Source of the DNA: Gnetum montanum
Taxonomy: Eukaryota > Streptophyta > Gnetopsida > Gnetales > Gnetaceae
DNA: 64,000 nucleotides
Reading direction: 5' to 3'
Assembly (NCBI GenBank): GCA_015680685.1
Contig: MNCI01007802.1
Span: 494,066 to 558,065, forward strand
Below the pieces are notes generated by a model that made no database searches, was not told where the DNA came from, and worked only from the letters and a program-made list of their open reading frames with translations. Below, one piece after another: positions 33,075 through 44,622 of this stretch. The translations under genes were made by a program, and so were the position numbers. How positions within the stretch are numbered: position 1 is the first letter of the stretch; each line of letters opens with the position of its first letter.

Positions 33075-33770
33075 ATTAATGAAAAATGGGAGTAAGTGTA
33101 CAATAAGTGGTACCTTACAATGTCACTAGAAAGACATGTTATCCATGCTTGAAGTTAGGAAGCTTCTTCGGAATCTAAATAATAATAATAATAAAGAGTG
33201 CAATGAATAAACTCTTTCCTTGAACAATACTCCAAGTGGTAATGCTCCTTGCAACAGTGGTAGTCTTATGATTGTAACTCTTAGAGATTGACAATGCGAT
33301 GTCACTGGAAAGTGGTTTGAACTTAGTTAGAATCTTGGAAAGAGGGCTAATGATTACCTTAACCATAAATAACACACATGGATTCATTATGCATATGCTA
33401 AGATACCTCACATCCCAATTTCAGCAATCCTTTTTACAATCCATGTCACCTCAATATATATTTAATAATAAATTATGGTTTCATATAATATAGCATTATT
33501 TCCCAATTTAATGATACTAACATGTGTGTTTTTCTAAATAGGTACATCTTACATTCAACTCCTTGTGTTCCTAAGGATACTTGTAGGCATGATTATATAA
33601 GGGCACTAAGGGCTTGAACTTGCTTTTTGGAGGATCCACTTGTATAACTCTTGTATTTCATACTTGCCAAGTAATTCCACATCATCTTGTGCTTTCCAAA
33701 ACATCTAATAAACTTTCCATATCATCTAATAATCTATCCATACATCAAAAATTCATTATACATTTCTTAT
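33075..33770. other. Non-coding spacer of element D
   Basis: Corresponds to the post-gag spacer of A (GAAAAATGGGAGTAAG, AGAAAGACATG, GGATCCACTTGTATAAC phrases). It contains a short (AAT)n run at 33177-33194. No gene. Confidence 0.65.
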
Positions 33771-33944
33771 CCATACTATAAACTTTCATTGCTCAAGATT
33801 TCTTCTTCATGAACCTTAAATGCTAAATTGTTGAAAACTATGTATCACTCATGGACATAATCCTCTACAAAAGCTTTACATCTTTTAGACATTCCACTTG
33901 ACTCATTTTTTCCAAGCAAAATAAATTTAAAATTTGAACTTTTA

Positions 33945-33996
33945 TTGGCAATGTCATATTTACAATGTCATATCTACAATGTCGTGCATATAAAAA
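33945..33996 (+). promoter_or_regulatory. Internal ORF2 promoter of element D
   Basis: Repeated AATGTCATAT-type motifs related to the U3 block of its own LTR, followed by TATAAAAA at 33989-33996. Same position relative to ORF2 as in A. The orphan copy at 5500-5546 keeps the U3 resemblance better. Confidence 0.5.
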
Positions 33997-34500
33997 TAGT
34001 ATATATACATGCAAAAGTTAGTGAAATGTATTATTTCTTTCATTTTTAGCAAGAGAATTTTTTGCAATTTTTCCTTAACCCTCTTGCAGACTAGCTTCCA
34101 AAGGCCATAACTTCACCCTCATAGCTCTAATATCCAAAATTCTTCAATCTTGTTGATCTTAGAGCTCTCAACTTAGTTGTTGGGGGATTCATTATTTGAT
34201 ATAAGTGAATAAAAATTTGAAAATTTGAGCTAAAATTCCTAATACATGGAAGATATTATAAAGGGTAAGTATAATGACATAATAAGAACCTTAAAGTTAA
34301 TCAAACAAACTAAGGCTAGAAAGATTCAAATAATACTCATAATAGACCATATTAACTATTTTATGCCATAATAAGTAAGCAAAATGATAGAATGTCATAA
34401 CTAAAAGGTATAACACCTAAGGGATTCATTTTTTGAAACTTTTTTGAACTCTACAATCATAATAAGATAGGAACTTGATCTAACCAAGTGTATGAGCAAG

Positions 34501-34562
34501 GTAAAGAACTATTAAGAATTGATAGGAACACACTAATAATTTCAAATCTTTGTTGATTTCAA
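34501..34562 (+). other. Putative short intron before ORF2 of D
   Basis: AAG|GTAAAG donor, ACTAATAAT branch-like motif, acceptor mutated from CAG to CAA, then an intact ATG at 34563. 62 bp. Confidence 0.45.
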
Positions 34563-35062
34563 ATGGCCCTAAAGAGGATACCAAAAGGAGGACCTTCATA
34601 ACATGGGAGCAAAAGAGCAAGAGGTAGCGGGAAAGATAGTGTAGGGGAACAAACACGACAAGAAGAACATATAGAGAAGAATTCTCAATCATAAAAAATT
34701 CATCAAGAAACTCCTAACACATAGCATTCAATCCAAGGAGAGGCAGAAATTCCACAAGCCTAAATAAGGATGGTGCCTCACGTTGTCACTAGATTACCTC
34801 CAGGCCATCCAAGAAGATCGATCATGTCCATTATGGCCCACACTAACTAACAGTGATGAATGAAACTTAGGAGAAACCTACTAATTTTGGTAGAACAAAT
34901 AGGCCAACACTACAATGAAACTTGAAGAAGTCAATGTGTCATACTCAGTAGAAAGAACATATGGAAAAATTAGGGATAGAAGAGAAGAAACTTTTCAAAA
35001 GCCTAATGACAAGGGCAAGATGTTGATGGAAGAGCTACCACTACCCAAAATATGAACTACAT
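34563..35062 (+). pseudogene. ORF2 remnant of element D
   Basis: Begins ATGGCCCTAAAGAGG, matching A's ATGGCCCCGAAACATG. After a deletion near 34831 it resumes at the equivalent of A's WYLGEMYQFWHNRE segment (around 34835-34905). After a second, larger deletion that removes the coiled coil, it ends in MEELPLPKI against A's MEELPPPGTT. Non-functional. Confidence 0.7.
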
Positions 35063-35249
35063 CAAGCCACTTCAATTTTTTTTTTGTTTTCTCATGTAAC
35101 TATGTCATTTTTGTACACACCACTATAGCACTAAGAATCAGTCAATAGTTAGTGTCAGTCAATAATCCCATCATTCCCAATTTTTTGTAAAGAAAGCTCA
35201 GTCCTATCCTATTAACTCGAGGATGAGTTTTTTCTCAGTTGTGGGGGTA

Positions 35250-36130
35250 TGATGAAGTATCAATTGGCTACATCAATGTATCAATGTTGAGGCAAATGCC
35301 TCAACGTAGATGCCTTAATGCATACCATCATATTTTTTTGATAAATTCAATTTTTGTCCACCAATGACATCATGACTATGATATTATATCTACGACGTCA
35401 TTTATTTGATATTGTAGCACAAGTTCCATCATCATAGATCCAATATCATGGGATATGTGTAGCCTATAATTATAACACCTGGATGCACAAATCTAGGGAA
35501 GTTTCATTGCATCCTTAGGTAGATTCTTTTAGTTTTGTTTTGTGGTTTTAGCAATAGACTGAATGCCCCCAATGTGGTGTTGAGTAGTTGTATGGAATCT
35601 TTATTTGATTGAAGTGTACTTGGGCATAGTTCATATCCAGAAATAAAGATCAAGATTTTTTTTCATTATTGCAGCATCCACTTAGTTTTACTATTTTACT
35701 TAGCATAGTTTTTACTATTTTCTTAGTTTACTTAGCATAGTTTTTACTATTTTCTTACTTAGCATCCAAATACTTTACTTTCTTATTCATTAGTAAAGAA
35801 AAATGAGTACAACTCATTTTGAGCATTTAAGTATAATTTTTTAGTAATCCTAGTAGTGTTATTGCATGGTTCACCTAGTAGCATAACACTTGGTAACCCA
35901 GTAATGCTTACATGAGCACAAGACATGCATGGTAAGGTAGGACCAGATGGTCATCACTCTAGGCTAGGGTAGATTCACATTACCATCATTACATAGACTT
36001 AGGACTATATTGCATTCTCCATTATGTTTATCGCTAGGAGTAAAATGGGCCTAACAATATCAATTATCATATGCCTCACATTGGACTAAACCATATGTGC
36101 CAAAGCTACCAATAGTCCAAGTGGGAAGAT
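35250..36130 (+). repeat. 3' LTR of element D, right end missing
   Basis: Starts TGATGAAGTATC after GTGGGGGTA. It has an extra ~100-bp stretch near the start with an inverted pair (TTGAGGCAAATGCCTCAA, 35287-35304) that is absent from the 5' LTR. TATAATTA is at 35465-35472. Homology stops near 36127, before the usual CTCATCA end. Confidence 0.8.
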
Positions 36131-36139
36131 AGCAATCTT

Positions 36140-36650
36140 GGGAAGATAACATTCAACCCAAGATGCCATGGTTTTACTATAGATGGCATACCAAGAAATT
36201 ATACTTAAGTGCTTGAGATCAGTTATACTCAATTTGCTTACAAATAACGGTAACAGTAAAGTACATAGAAAAGTAAAACATTAACTAAGAATACAGTAAA
36301 CATTACACTAAGAGAAAATAGTAATAGGGGAATGCTACAATGGTGAAAAATAGCTCGATCTTTATTTCTAGTTACACTTGGGCCCATGTATAAAATGTTC
36401 AAACAAAAATTCCATTCACTATGACACACCACACTACAGGCATTCACACTTCTAATTGCTAAGTCTAAACTCAAGAAATGAAACTACAAGAGTTTTGTTA
36501 CTACTGGAATCGAAAGTTATTATATTGTGTGCCCAAGTGTCATATTTATAGGGTTGCACATATCGTGAGACATTTTATCAACAATGATGTATGATGCCAA
36601 GTAATATCAGAACAATAACATAGTTCATATGACATCATTAAGTTGATGTT
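36140..36650 (-). repeat. Inverted LTR fragment next to D
   Basis: Reverse complement of LTR sequence of the D type. Read on the minus strand it has a CCTATAAATATGACACTTGG phrase (TATA region) and then the AGTAAAACCATGG region. With the 3' LTR of D it forms a head-to-head arrangement. Confidence 0.65.
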
Positions 36651-37925
36651 GTAATGCCTCAAAATTTGACTTTATCATGGGTGTTTTGGAACCTTGAAAT
36701 AATTATAATATAGGTACACCTTAAAATATATAGTCAAATTATAACTTTAAAAGTGATCATTCCCTACTAAAACCAAACCCATGACTTGTCTCTTTGAAGT
36801 CAAGAGTCTTACCAGTAGGCTAACATCTCATTGTTAAATCAAAAATTATTTAACTATAGATAACCTTACACATATAGCCAACACAATATTTTCATACAAT
36901 TTAAACAAAATGTTATAATTTCAAATCAACATACCCCTTGGAATCAAACCTATAATAGAACATACTACAAAATTTCATTCACTCGTCCAAGGACTCATCT
37001 CTAAACTCATTCAAAAACAAATCCATATACTTATAAGACTTGATTCTTCCCAACTTATTCAGTAGAAACTAAATTTATTTATCCAAAGGTATCATTATAT
37101 TTTTCTATAATTTTTGTAATATATCATGTTGATTATATGTCTTAGAATCTTAACTAGATTCCTTGAAATTGCTTAAGGGGAAGCATTTTTTTAAAATTGA
37201 AAAAAATTATATCATTATGTTTTAAAGTGTAAAAAATGAAAGACAATGGAATTCAATTCAAAGAAAAGGGAAAAAAACAACAATGCAAGTAAACCTACTA
37301 ACATGACCATATTTCAGTACATCTCAAACTTGGTAAATCATTGCATTCAACAATGAGGGTATTTTTATTTTGATCACAATTAATTTATAATCATCCAATA
37401 TAAATTATTCTAAATTCAAGGCCACCACAACTCTAAGAAATAATCTTTTTACACAAGATCCTATTGGAAGAAAACTTGGTCGATCTTCCTTAGCTCTTAG
37501 CTAACATCAAACAAATCAAGACATTTAAAAACTTGCCTACAAGTGTTTCTTTATATGAAAAAACATAGTTCAGACATTAAATTCTTACAAATTTTGTACT
37601 AAAACTAAAAATTTTTTTAAAAAATAATGGATATTCCAAACAAAGAAATATGATAAAATATTTGGGGCAAAATTTGATAGTGGGAAATGATTGTGACAGA
37701 TTCCTAAAAAAAAAAAATTCCAAAGTATAGAGATCCAACAAAATTTAGGATCCCCATAGTGGATCCTTAAATAAAATTTAAATTTTTTCACCAAACCCAA
37801 ATTCAAAATTCTTATCTAGAAACAAGATTATGGTAACCACAATAATTTATTGGCACAAATGTTGGCACACTTGAATGGCCTTCCAATTTTCCCACATAGT
37901 CCAACATTGAAAAATTCTCGGTTAG
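36651..37925. other. Anonymous AT-rich DNA
   Basis: Low-complexity, no homology to the other parts of the window that I could see, and no convincing gene. A minus-strand frame at 37585-37806 lacks recognisable features. Confidence 0.5.
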
Positions 37926-39872
37926 GCACTTCTACTACTTCACATTCAAAGTAAGCAACTACACCTATAAATACAACTGCAATTGCAACACCAAGATACA
38001 CACACATTACGATTTTCTTCACGAATTTATATCTTTGCTACATGTTTCTCTTCATAGTTTTTGTTTGCAGAATATTGTCCCTTGGATTTTTAGTTGTTTC
38101 AATCATCATTTTGAAAAAAAAAATTAGTCTTCCCATGCTTACTACTACATGAAATAGCACCAATAATTTCCAAATCCTACGCCATTTTCTTTGCTTCTGA
38201 GAATGCATCTGGGTCACAACCTAGATTAGTCTTTGCTGCAACAATCATGTAGGGAAAACTGAACCTAGTATTTTCTATAGTTGCAGTAACCAAAGACAAT
38301 AGTTTTGCAGTTTCCTTCCATGATTCTATATCAGAACTATCATAAAAAAACACACCCACATCATAGGTACTCAAAAATTTTAGATCCTACATCAAAATCT
38401 CCAATTCATTTCCTAGAATCTCCCACAAAAGCAAAAATTTCTCAGTCCTACCATCAATTTTGAACATGTTTATGCCATATAGATATGATTTTTTCTTCTT
38501 GAATTCCCTACAACTGAGAGAATTGAGTAGGGTAGATTTGCTGGAGCCTACTAATGCAAAAACAAAGCACTAAAACACATTTCTTTCAGAACTATTCCTT
38601 TTAATATCACTGCTTCTACTTCGATTGATGTAAAATATCATTGTAGGATCCATAGGATACCCAATACAAATTGAGAATTTTAGAATTTTCATAGGATCAA
38701 CAAAAATCATAACTTGCAATTGGCGAACAAATTCATCCATAGAGACAGTCCTAGAATAATCCTTAGAGTCCATGAAAACTTTCTCTTCCCAAGAATTCCA
38801 CAGTGTAGTGGAGAACAAATTTTTGAGTTCAATCCAACATAGGGATCCATCACAATTCAAATAAAAATCTACAAAAATGTGCATCCAAAATCATAAACCC
38901 TTGTCGGAGAGCTCCATGCTCTGATTAGGTGTCTATTTGAGAAAACTCCATGGAAAAGTCTCATCGCTAGGCTCAAGATCATCACTATAACCAAACCTCC
39001 TAAGAATAGTCTAGACCAATTCCACTTTTTGGTCTCTCAAATAACATAGTGAAAAATCATAAACCATGCAATAGTCAAACCATGATCATTCTAGCATTCT
39101 ACAAGTCTCTGCGAAATCATTTTCCTAACCCTTGAAACATTCTCGAGTTATAGAGAAACCCCAAAATAGGTGAGTTGAAAAATCCCTAATTCTTCATCAC
39201 TGAGCACCCCATCTACATCTACATCAGAGATGTTAAAATCCCTCCTCAGAGCTCTAGCATAGTAAGGCCAAAAGCTACAAATTTCATGTTCAAAAATTGG
39301 GAATACCAGAAATTGAACCATGTTTTGAACAAAGCAAAGTAGGGCTCGAACCTAAGCAAGGTTTTTCATAGAGCATTCGACATAGACTTGGATTTGAGGG
39401 TAATCCATCAACAAAGCATATGTGAGCTTATTGAATAGTTAGGATTCTTTGGGATTTCTCAAATTCGAATCTGACTTGTAGTAAACCACCATGACCAAAG
39501 CTTTGAGTTTTAGGCAACAAATCAAAGAAGCAAACTAGGATTTTAGCATATTAAAAGATTTGAAGTCATTGGCCATGTAGGTGAGAAGGATTCCATTTAC
39601 TTTCTAGAGCTCTTATTCAGGAATTAAAGATGAAGATGTGTCCATCAAATTCAAGGGAATTCTATTGATACATAATTCTACAGGGAAGAACAGGTGAGAA
39701 ATTAAAGTCATGGATAGTTCTCAAGGGATTTTCTATGGGTTGAGAAGAAAGAGGAATATTTTGTTATTGCTGCTACTACAATCATGGTGGTATCTTGTAT
39801 GAAGCTATAGTTTCCAGTGTTGCTACCTCCTATGAAAACCATGACTACATTTTTTGAAACTACATCTACCAT
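37926..39872 (-). pseudogene. MIRO: Full-length intronless MIRO GTPase retropseudogene
   Basis: Read on the minus strand from 39872: a degraded P-loop (GGSNTGNYSFIQ), NLMDTSSSL (switch/G3), an EF-hand DVDVDGVLSDEELGIFQ near 39200, a second EF-hand NCDGSLCWIELKNLF near 38850, IGYPMDP, SSERNVFQCFVF, the second GTPase P-loop GSSKSTLLNS near 38540, and YDVGVFFYDSSDIESWKE near 38350. After a frameshift comes a C-terminal membrane anchor, VKKIVMCVYLGVAIAVV (38020). This is the whole domain order of MIRO in 1947 bp, about 649 codons, the size of plant MIRO (about 645 residues), although plant MIRO genes have many introns. Many stops. It is a processed copy; MIRO acts at the mitochondrial outer membrane. 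Confidence 0.88.
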
Positions 39873-40650
39873 TGTTATCATGATAATTTGCTTGTAGAGT
39901 TGCAAGTGGGTATGAATTCTATGTATATTTGATAGGATTCTTATGGAAATTGAAAAATCTATTGTTCTTATGGAATTTGAGGATCATATAAACATCTTTC
40001 TAGGTGGAGGTGTAAGAATAAATGTTCCACTTTTCATAGGAGATGTATGAATAAATGTTTCACTTTTCACAGGTATTGGTTAATTAAAAACCTTGTAATA
40101 GTTATCAATTATGGTAGTTTAACACTAATTATGGAGCATTAATTCTTTAATAATGGAGGAAAGCACTAACAGTAGTTTAACACTAGTTATGAACATTAAT
40201 GCTTCAATGATGGAGGGAAGTACTAATGCCATTCCATTCAAGATTATCGAGTCCATAAATATAATTTTCCTATGCCATCAAAGCAAAAAATTGAATCAAA
40301 TGCAAATAAGATCTATTTAAGAATATTATAATATGTAATTGGTTGAATGTAAATATTCCTTTTTGTTTGTAGTATCAATTCATTTTTCTAGTTAAGAAAA
40401 CTAATTTCAACAAAAAAAATAACTACTAAAATCAAATAATATAGAAATAGATTCTATATGCTTAACCAGACCAAGAAGACTAATAATCTCTTCCTCAACT
40501 TTCTAAAAAGTCAACAAAAAGGTAAATAGATCTACAAAAAATGAGACTTTAGAATATTCTTCATATTAGACATCAAAATCATCATGAAATGTTGCCAATC
40601 ATTTTACACCTAAACAAACTTAGAGACTTTCGACAACCTATCCTTTTTGA
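39873..40650. repeat. Spacer repeat upstream of LINE copy 3
   Basis: Third copy of the 224-900 spacer. It has an extra internal duplication around 40115-40225 (AACACTAATTATGGAGCATTAAT region). No gene seen. Confidence 0.75.
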
Positions 40651-41129
40651 TGCAATAGGATGATTGTGATGACCATTGTATGGTTGTTCACCTTGTTTTT
40701 CACTGTCACACATGGGGCTATGCTACAATCTTGGGGACTCAGAATCCATGTGGGCTACTATGCTATGTGACAACACTACTATTCTTAGTTTTTTGTTACG
40801 TTTTGTATTCTTATGGGCTACTATGCTACACTGTGCTCTTGGTCTTCATGGGTTGTTGTGTTGTGTTGTACTCTAGTGATGGTTGCGCAGTGGTTTCAAT
40901 GGCCGATAGGGTATGTGTTGCTATGCTATTACTGCTAATTGGGTAATGGTACCAATGCTACTACTCCTACTCACTAGGTGGTGGTAGCTGTGGCTGTGTT
41001 GGTGGTGGAAGTGGCTAAGGGTTTCTTTTGTATCTACTATCATAGTTGTTGCTACTATGCTCACCTCGTGGGTCAACACTATGGTTGGAGGTGCTATTCT
41101 AACCCATATTCATGTAGTATAACATTGTA

Positions 41130-41960
41130 GTGGATGGCTGGGTTCGAGCATTATTTGTTCTTCTATTCTGTGGGGGTGCAGTAGTGGCGTTCACTTGGTT
41201 TGCAGTGATTTCTGATCTTGCTAGAGCTACAGGGCAGTTTTGTGCTAGTTCTACAATGGCAAATTTATCCAATTCTTCTTTTCATTTATCTAATTTTTCT
41301 CTTCATCAGAGAAGTTCTTCTAACTTTCCAAAAATAGATTTCCTTCTTATGGATGATATTTTTGATGTAGTTTCTAAAGATTTTGCAATGCACTTTATTT
41401 TTCTTCAAAAAGTGGGCTTTTTACCGAGGTCTCTAAGCATTAACACATAAATCAAAAGCCTCCTTAAACCCTATGGCATTCAAGTTTCTCATGCTCATTA
41501 CTACACTTGGAACTTTATTCTGGTGAAACTATTTGAGGCCTCTTAGGTTGAGAAGGCTCTCTCCCTCAAACAATTTCCAATCTAAAGTGCAACTATACTT
41601 GTGTGTGCGTAGAGATTTGACTTTAATGTTAATGACCTAATATATAACACAATTTCCTGTTATGTGGAATTGCCAAATCTTCTACTCATTTTTTCATTTA
41701 TAGATAGGGATATTGTGAGTACCCTCAATCCAATTATCTCTAACCATAGCATTGTGATTAATGGAACTCAAATTCACTGCTATTGTATCAAACTCGATAT
41801 AGCTCTTAAGAAAGCCTTGTTAGCTCTTGTAGCTGAAGGAAATCTCTTCACCTAAAAAATTAATTATTTTTATCATCCAAACTTGTCCAACTATTGTCAT
41901 TGGGTTGAGCATCATATCTTTGTGTGTCCCTTCTTAGCTAAGAAAAAATAATCCATCATG
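41130..41960 (+). pseudogene. LINE ORF1 remnant, copy 3
   Basis: 41130-41450 reads NFPKIDFLLMDDIFDVVSKDF and HFIFLQKVGFLPRSLSI. 41664-41855 reads NLLLIFSFIDRDIVSTLNP and CYCIKLDIALKKALLALV. These are the same two parts as in copies 1 and 2. Confidence 0.7.
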
Positions 41961-42357
41961 TCTCAAAAAACTTAGTCTCCAAACACACCATCTCGTCCAC
42001 CATCAGAATCCTTTAGGTTTAAGACCTTCTCTAAAATAGCTCTAAAGTCTTCCTCTTTGTCCCGCCTCTCCAAGGTACAAGCACCAAAGTTGGGTGCACA
42101 TACCTTAACACATTTCATCCCCTCAAAGTCCTTCAAGGAATCCATCTTGGGTGAGGAGTTTGTAAGGGTAGTGAAAGGAAATGAGTCAAAGCTTCCTCCC
42201 CTATAACTCCACCCTTCACTTCCTCTTCACTACGTACTTCCATGGCCCCTATCACTACAAAAAAATCCTTTGGCATTCTTTCAAATATAATGGAAGTTGA
42301 TATTTTAACATTTGAACCTTTTTTTGACCATTTATTTGACATGCCCTCTGCTTCCCC

Positions 42358-43055
42358 ATGAACCTCCTGTCATGGAACATTCGGGGCCTTACTGAGAGGC
42401 TTTGATGGATGCATGTAGGCAACTTTCTTTCCAGTATAAATATTACTTTATATTTTTCTCTTCTTTAATAAATTAATATTTTAATAAACCATTTATCTCT
42501 TTCAACCCATTTGTTTCTCCCACACTCTTCAATTCTTGCTATGTCCCACATGAGCAGGAAATAGGGATCTGCCATTATCTTCTCAACCTACAGGAAAGAT
42601 AAAATCATTCAAAGTGGTTCTAATTTTAGTCATAGAGTCTCTTGGGCTACCTTCTCTTCCTTGCATAGTCCTTTTGGTATCTACTCAATTTATGCCCTAA
42701 ATGATTCCACAAAACATGCTCTCCTATGATAGGAACTAGCTAATTCTCTTCCTCTGGTACCTTGGATTCTTGGAGGAGATTATAATATGATACAATAACA
42801 TAGTGTTGGAGAAATCTCTATATTTGGAAGGCTTGCATCTACAATAGGTTAGATAGGTTCTATTTTTTCATCCTTTCTTTCTAGCAAGCCTTCTCCACTA
42901 CCACAATTCATCAACATGCCACCTTATCAGACCATCTTCCCATCTCTAATCTATCAAAATTCATGGCAACAACCATAGACATAAATTCCATCTTTTTCAA
43001 CTACATAATAGTTCTTTCTCTTTCCCTTCTACCTAACTTCTTCTCTCTAACCTTT
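42358..43055 (+). pseudogene. LINE ORF2 endonuclease remnant, copy 3
   Basis: The ATG at 42358 opens MNLLSWNIRGLTERL, the best preserved form of the first motif. The frame then breaks. The later region around 42800-43000 retains the ...SRLDRFYFFILSF stretch seen in copy 1 and a TLSDHLPISN-like motif (42922-42951) with the aspartate intact. Confidence 0.75.
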
Positions 43056-43150
43056 GAAATGCAAGTTATCCCATGATGATGTTATATTTGGCCTTTCTCT
43101 CTAACCTTTGGAATGCAAGCTATCTCATGATGATGTAATTTTAACCTTCT
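43043..43150 (+). repeat. 54-bp tandem duplication at the RT-deletion junction
   Basis: CTCTCTAACCTTTG recurs at 43043 and 43097, each followed by the joined ...ATGCAAG(T/C)TAT sequence. Confidence 0.85.
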
Positions 43151-43709
43151 ATGAAAAGTCATTAGGCCTGTTATTCTATATTATATTTTGAAGCATAGAC
43201 GTAATGTTATCTTTCAAAGGATTGATTATTCTAATAAATTTCATCTAATAATGATGGAGAAATTGTAGATATTCCACCTCATTCATTTCCAACTCAAATC
43301 TTAAGCATCAAAGTTCAAAATGGATATTCATTAGTTGATCCATATTCTACAGCCTCTACATAGAAGCTTCCCTTATTACATTTGAGTGGAGTCACCATAC
43401 CAGAGCCTCTTTGCCTTTTATCAAGCACTATCTGCCTCATCCAAATTTCTACCACTCTCTCTTGTAATAGGCTGGTTGGATGGTTGATGATAGTTCCCTA
43501 GATTGTGTTTCTCCCTTTCACAAATGGTTATTTATGGGGATGTTTCCAAAGGTTTCATCCCAAGTATTCTAAGTTTTTCATATTTTTTTCTCCATGACTT
43601 AATGTGGTTTATGTGTTTAACACTCTTTTACTATAAATAAAACTTCTTTTTGGGTTTGAAACCCCTCATATTAGACTTCAAAATTTGAAGTCCACTTACG
43701 AATGATAAA

Positions 43710-43714
43710 CACTT
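43710..43714. repeat. Target-site duplication of element B, left
   Basis: CACTT, repeated exactly at 49488-49492. The uninterrupted site in S1 is near 10332-10336. Confidence 0.93.
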
Positions 43715-44603
43715 AGATGAAGCGCTATATAGTCAATGTGTCGACTAGGCTATGTATACGGGGCCCCGTATACATAGCTGCGTCAACGCAACCCTGTCGA
43801 CACATCCCTCCATGTGTCAATGTGGCCCCATTTATGCAAGGCCTATTTTAGCCTACAAATAAGTGGCCCTCCGCCACACCTAGGAACTTTTTAGTAGTGG
43901 TAGTGAAGCCCTTGCATTTTTTTTCTATAGGAGTTAGAATATTTTGTTAGTGCATGCCCGCAGTGTGATGCTTGTAATTGTACGACACCTTTATTCGAGT
44001 GTGATGTACTTGGATGCACACATGACCAGAAATAAAGATCGAGATTACTTCATCATTGTAGCATTCACTTAGTTTTAATTGTTTAATTATTATTGTTAAT
44101 TGTTATTGTTATTTATTATTTTCTTAGTTAATATTTCTTTATCATCATTTACTATTCTTATTGTTAAATGCGGAATGAGTACGACTTAATCACGAGCATT
44201 TAAGTGTGACTACTTGGTAACCCAGTAGCATACCTAGGATCTATGCTTGGAAATCCCAATAGTAGTCATGCACAAGGTTCAAGATGTGTACAGATGATTA
44301 AGGAATGGATGCTCATCACACTTGGGTTAGCTTAGACTTCATTTCCTATTACTCATAAGTTTAATCAAGATTATTTTCCATTGTCTCTAGGAGTAGCACT
44401 AGTTTTGGATCACATCATACGCCTCACTCTAGACTAAACCATATGTGACAAAGCAAATACTAGTCCAAGTGGGAAGACAGTGAACTGTGATCAACATGTA
44501 ACTATCTAGATACCACAACTAGCCTTTCCATGAAGTTCGACCATATCGTGCGTGAATGCTCGTATTCATATGGTTGAGTGTAGGGGTACCTCACCGCTCA
44601 TCA
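43715..44603 (+). repeat. 5' LTR of element B
   Basis: 889 bp from AGATGAAGCG (first base mutated from T) to CGCTCATCA. It has a palindromic U3 (see separate entry), a TATA-like CTACAAATAAG near 43853, and an AATAAA signal at 44031-44036. Confidence 0.95.
43736..43805 (+). promoter_or_regulatory. Nested palindrome in U3 of B
   Basis: 43750-43777 is a perfect 28-bp palindrome centred on GGGGCCCC with TATGTATAC arms. Outside it, ATGTGTCGAC (43736-43745) pairs with GTCGACACAT (43796-43805). The 3' LTR keeps the core at 48632-48659 with one mismatched pair. It lies about 60-110 bp upstream of the TATA-like sequence. Confidence 0.85.
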
Positions 44604-44604
44604 T

Positions 44605-44622
44605 TGGCACCATTACCGAGGA
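44605..44622 (+). other. Primer-binding site of B (tRNA-Asp)
   Basis: TGGCACCATTACCGAGGA. The four differences from the tRNA-Asp complement are all G-to-A. Confidence 0.85.

Larger units (their letters stand above)
32115..36130 (+). mobile_element. LTR retrotransposon D, gag and pol deleted
   Basis: 5' LTR, degenerate PBS, then at about 33070 an abrupt switch to sequence that corresponds to A's spacer after gag. It continues through the ORF2 promoter, leader, ORF2 fragments, purine tract and a 3' LTR that lacks its right end. So gag, like pol, has been lost and only the ORF2 module remains between LTRs. It sits at the right border of S1. A target duplication cannot be verified because the right end is broken. 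Confidence 0.85.
40650..43665 (+). mobile_element. LINE copy 3 (RT deleted)
   Basis: Leader, ORF1, endonuclease and 3' end of the same L1-type element. The reverse transcriptase is removed by a deletion ending at about 43055, where a 54-bp tandem duplication spans the junction. The deletion endpoints differ from copy 2, so RT was lost independently. It ends near the ATAAATAAAACTTCTTTT phrase. Confidence 0.85.

Noticed and set aside
37926-39872. Functional MIRO gene
   Set aside because: Many in-frame stops, a frameshift before the membrane anchor, and damaged P-loops.
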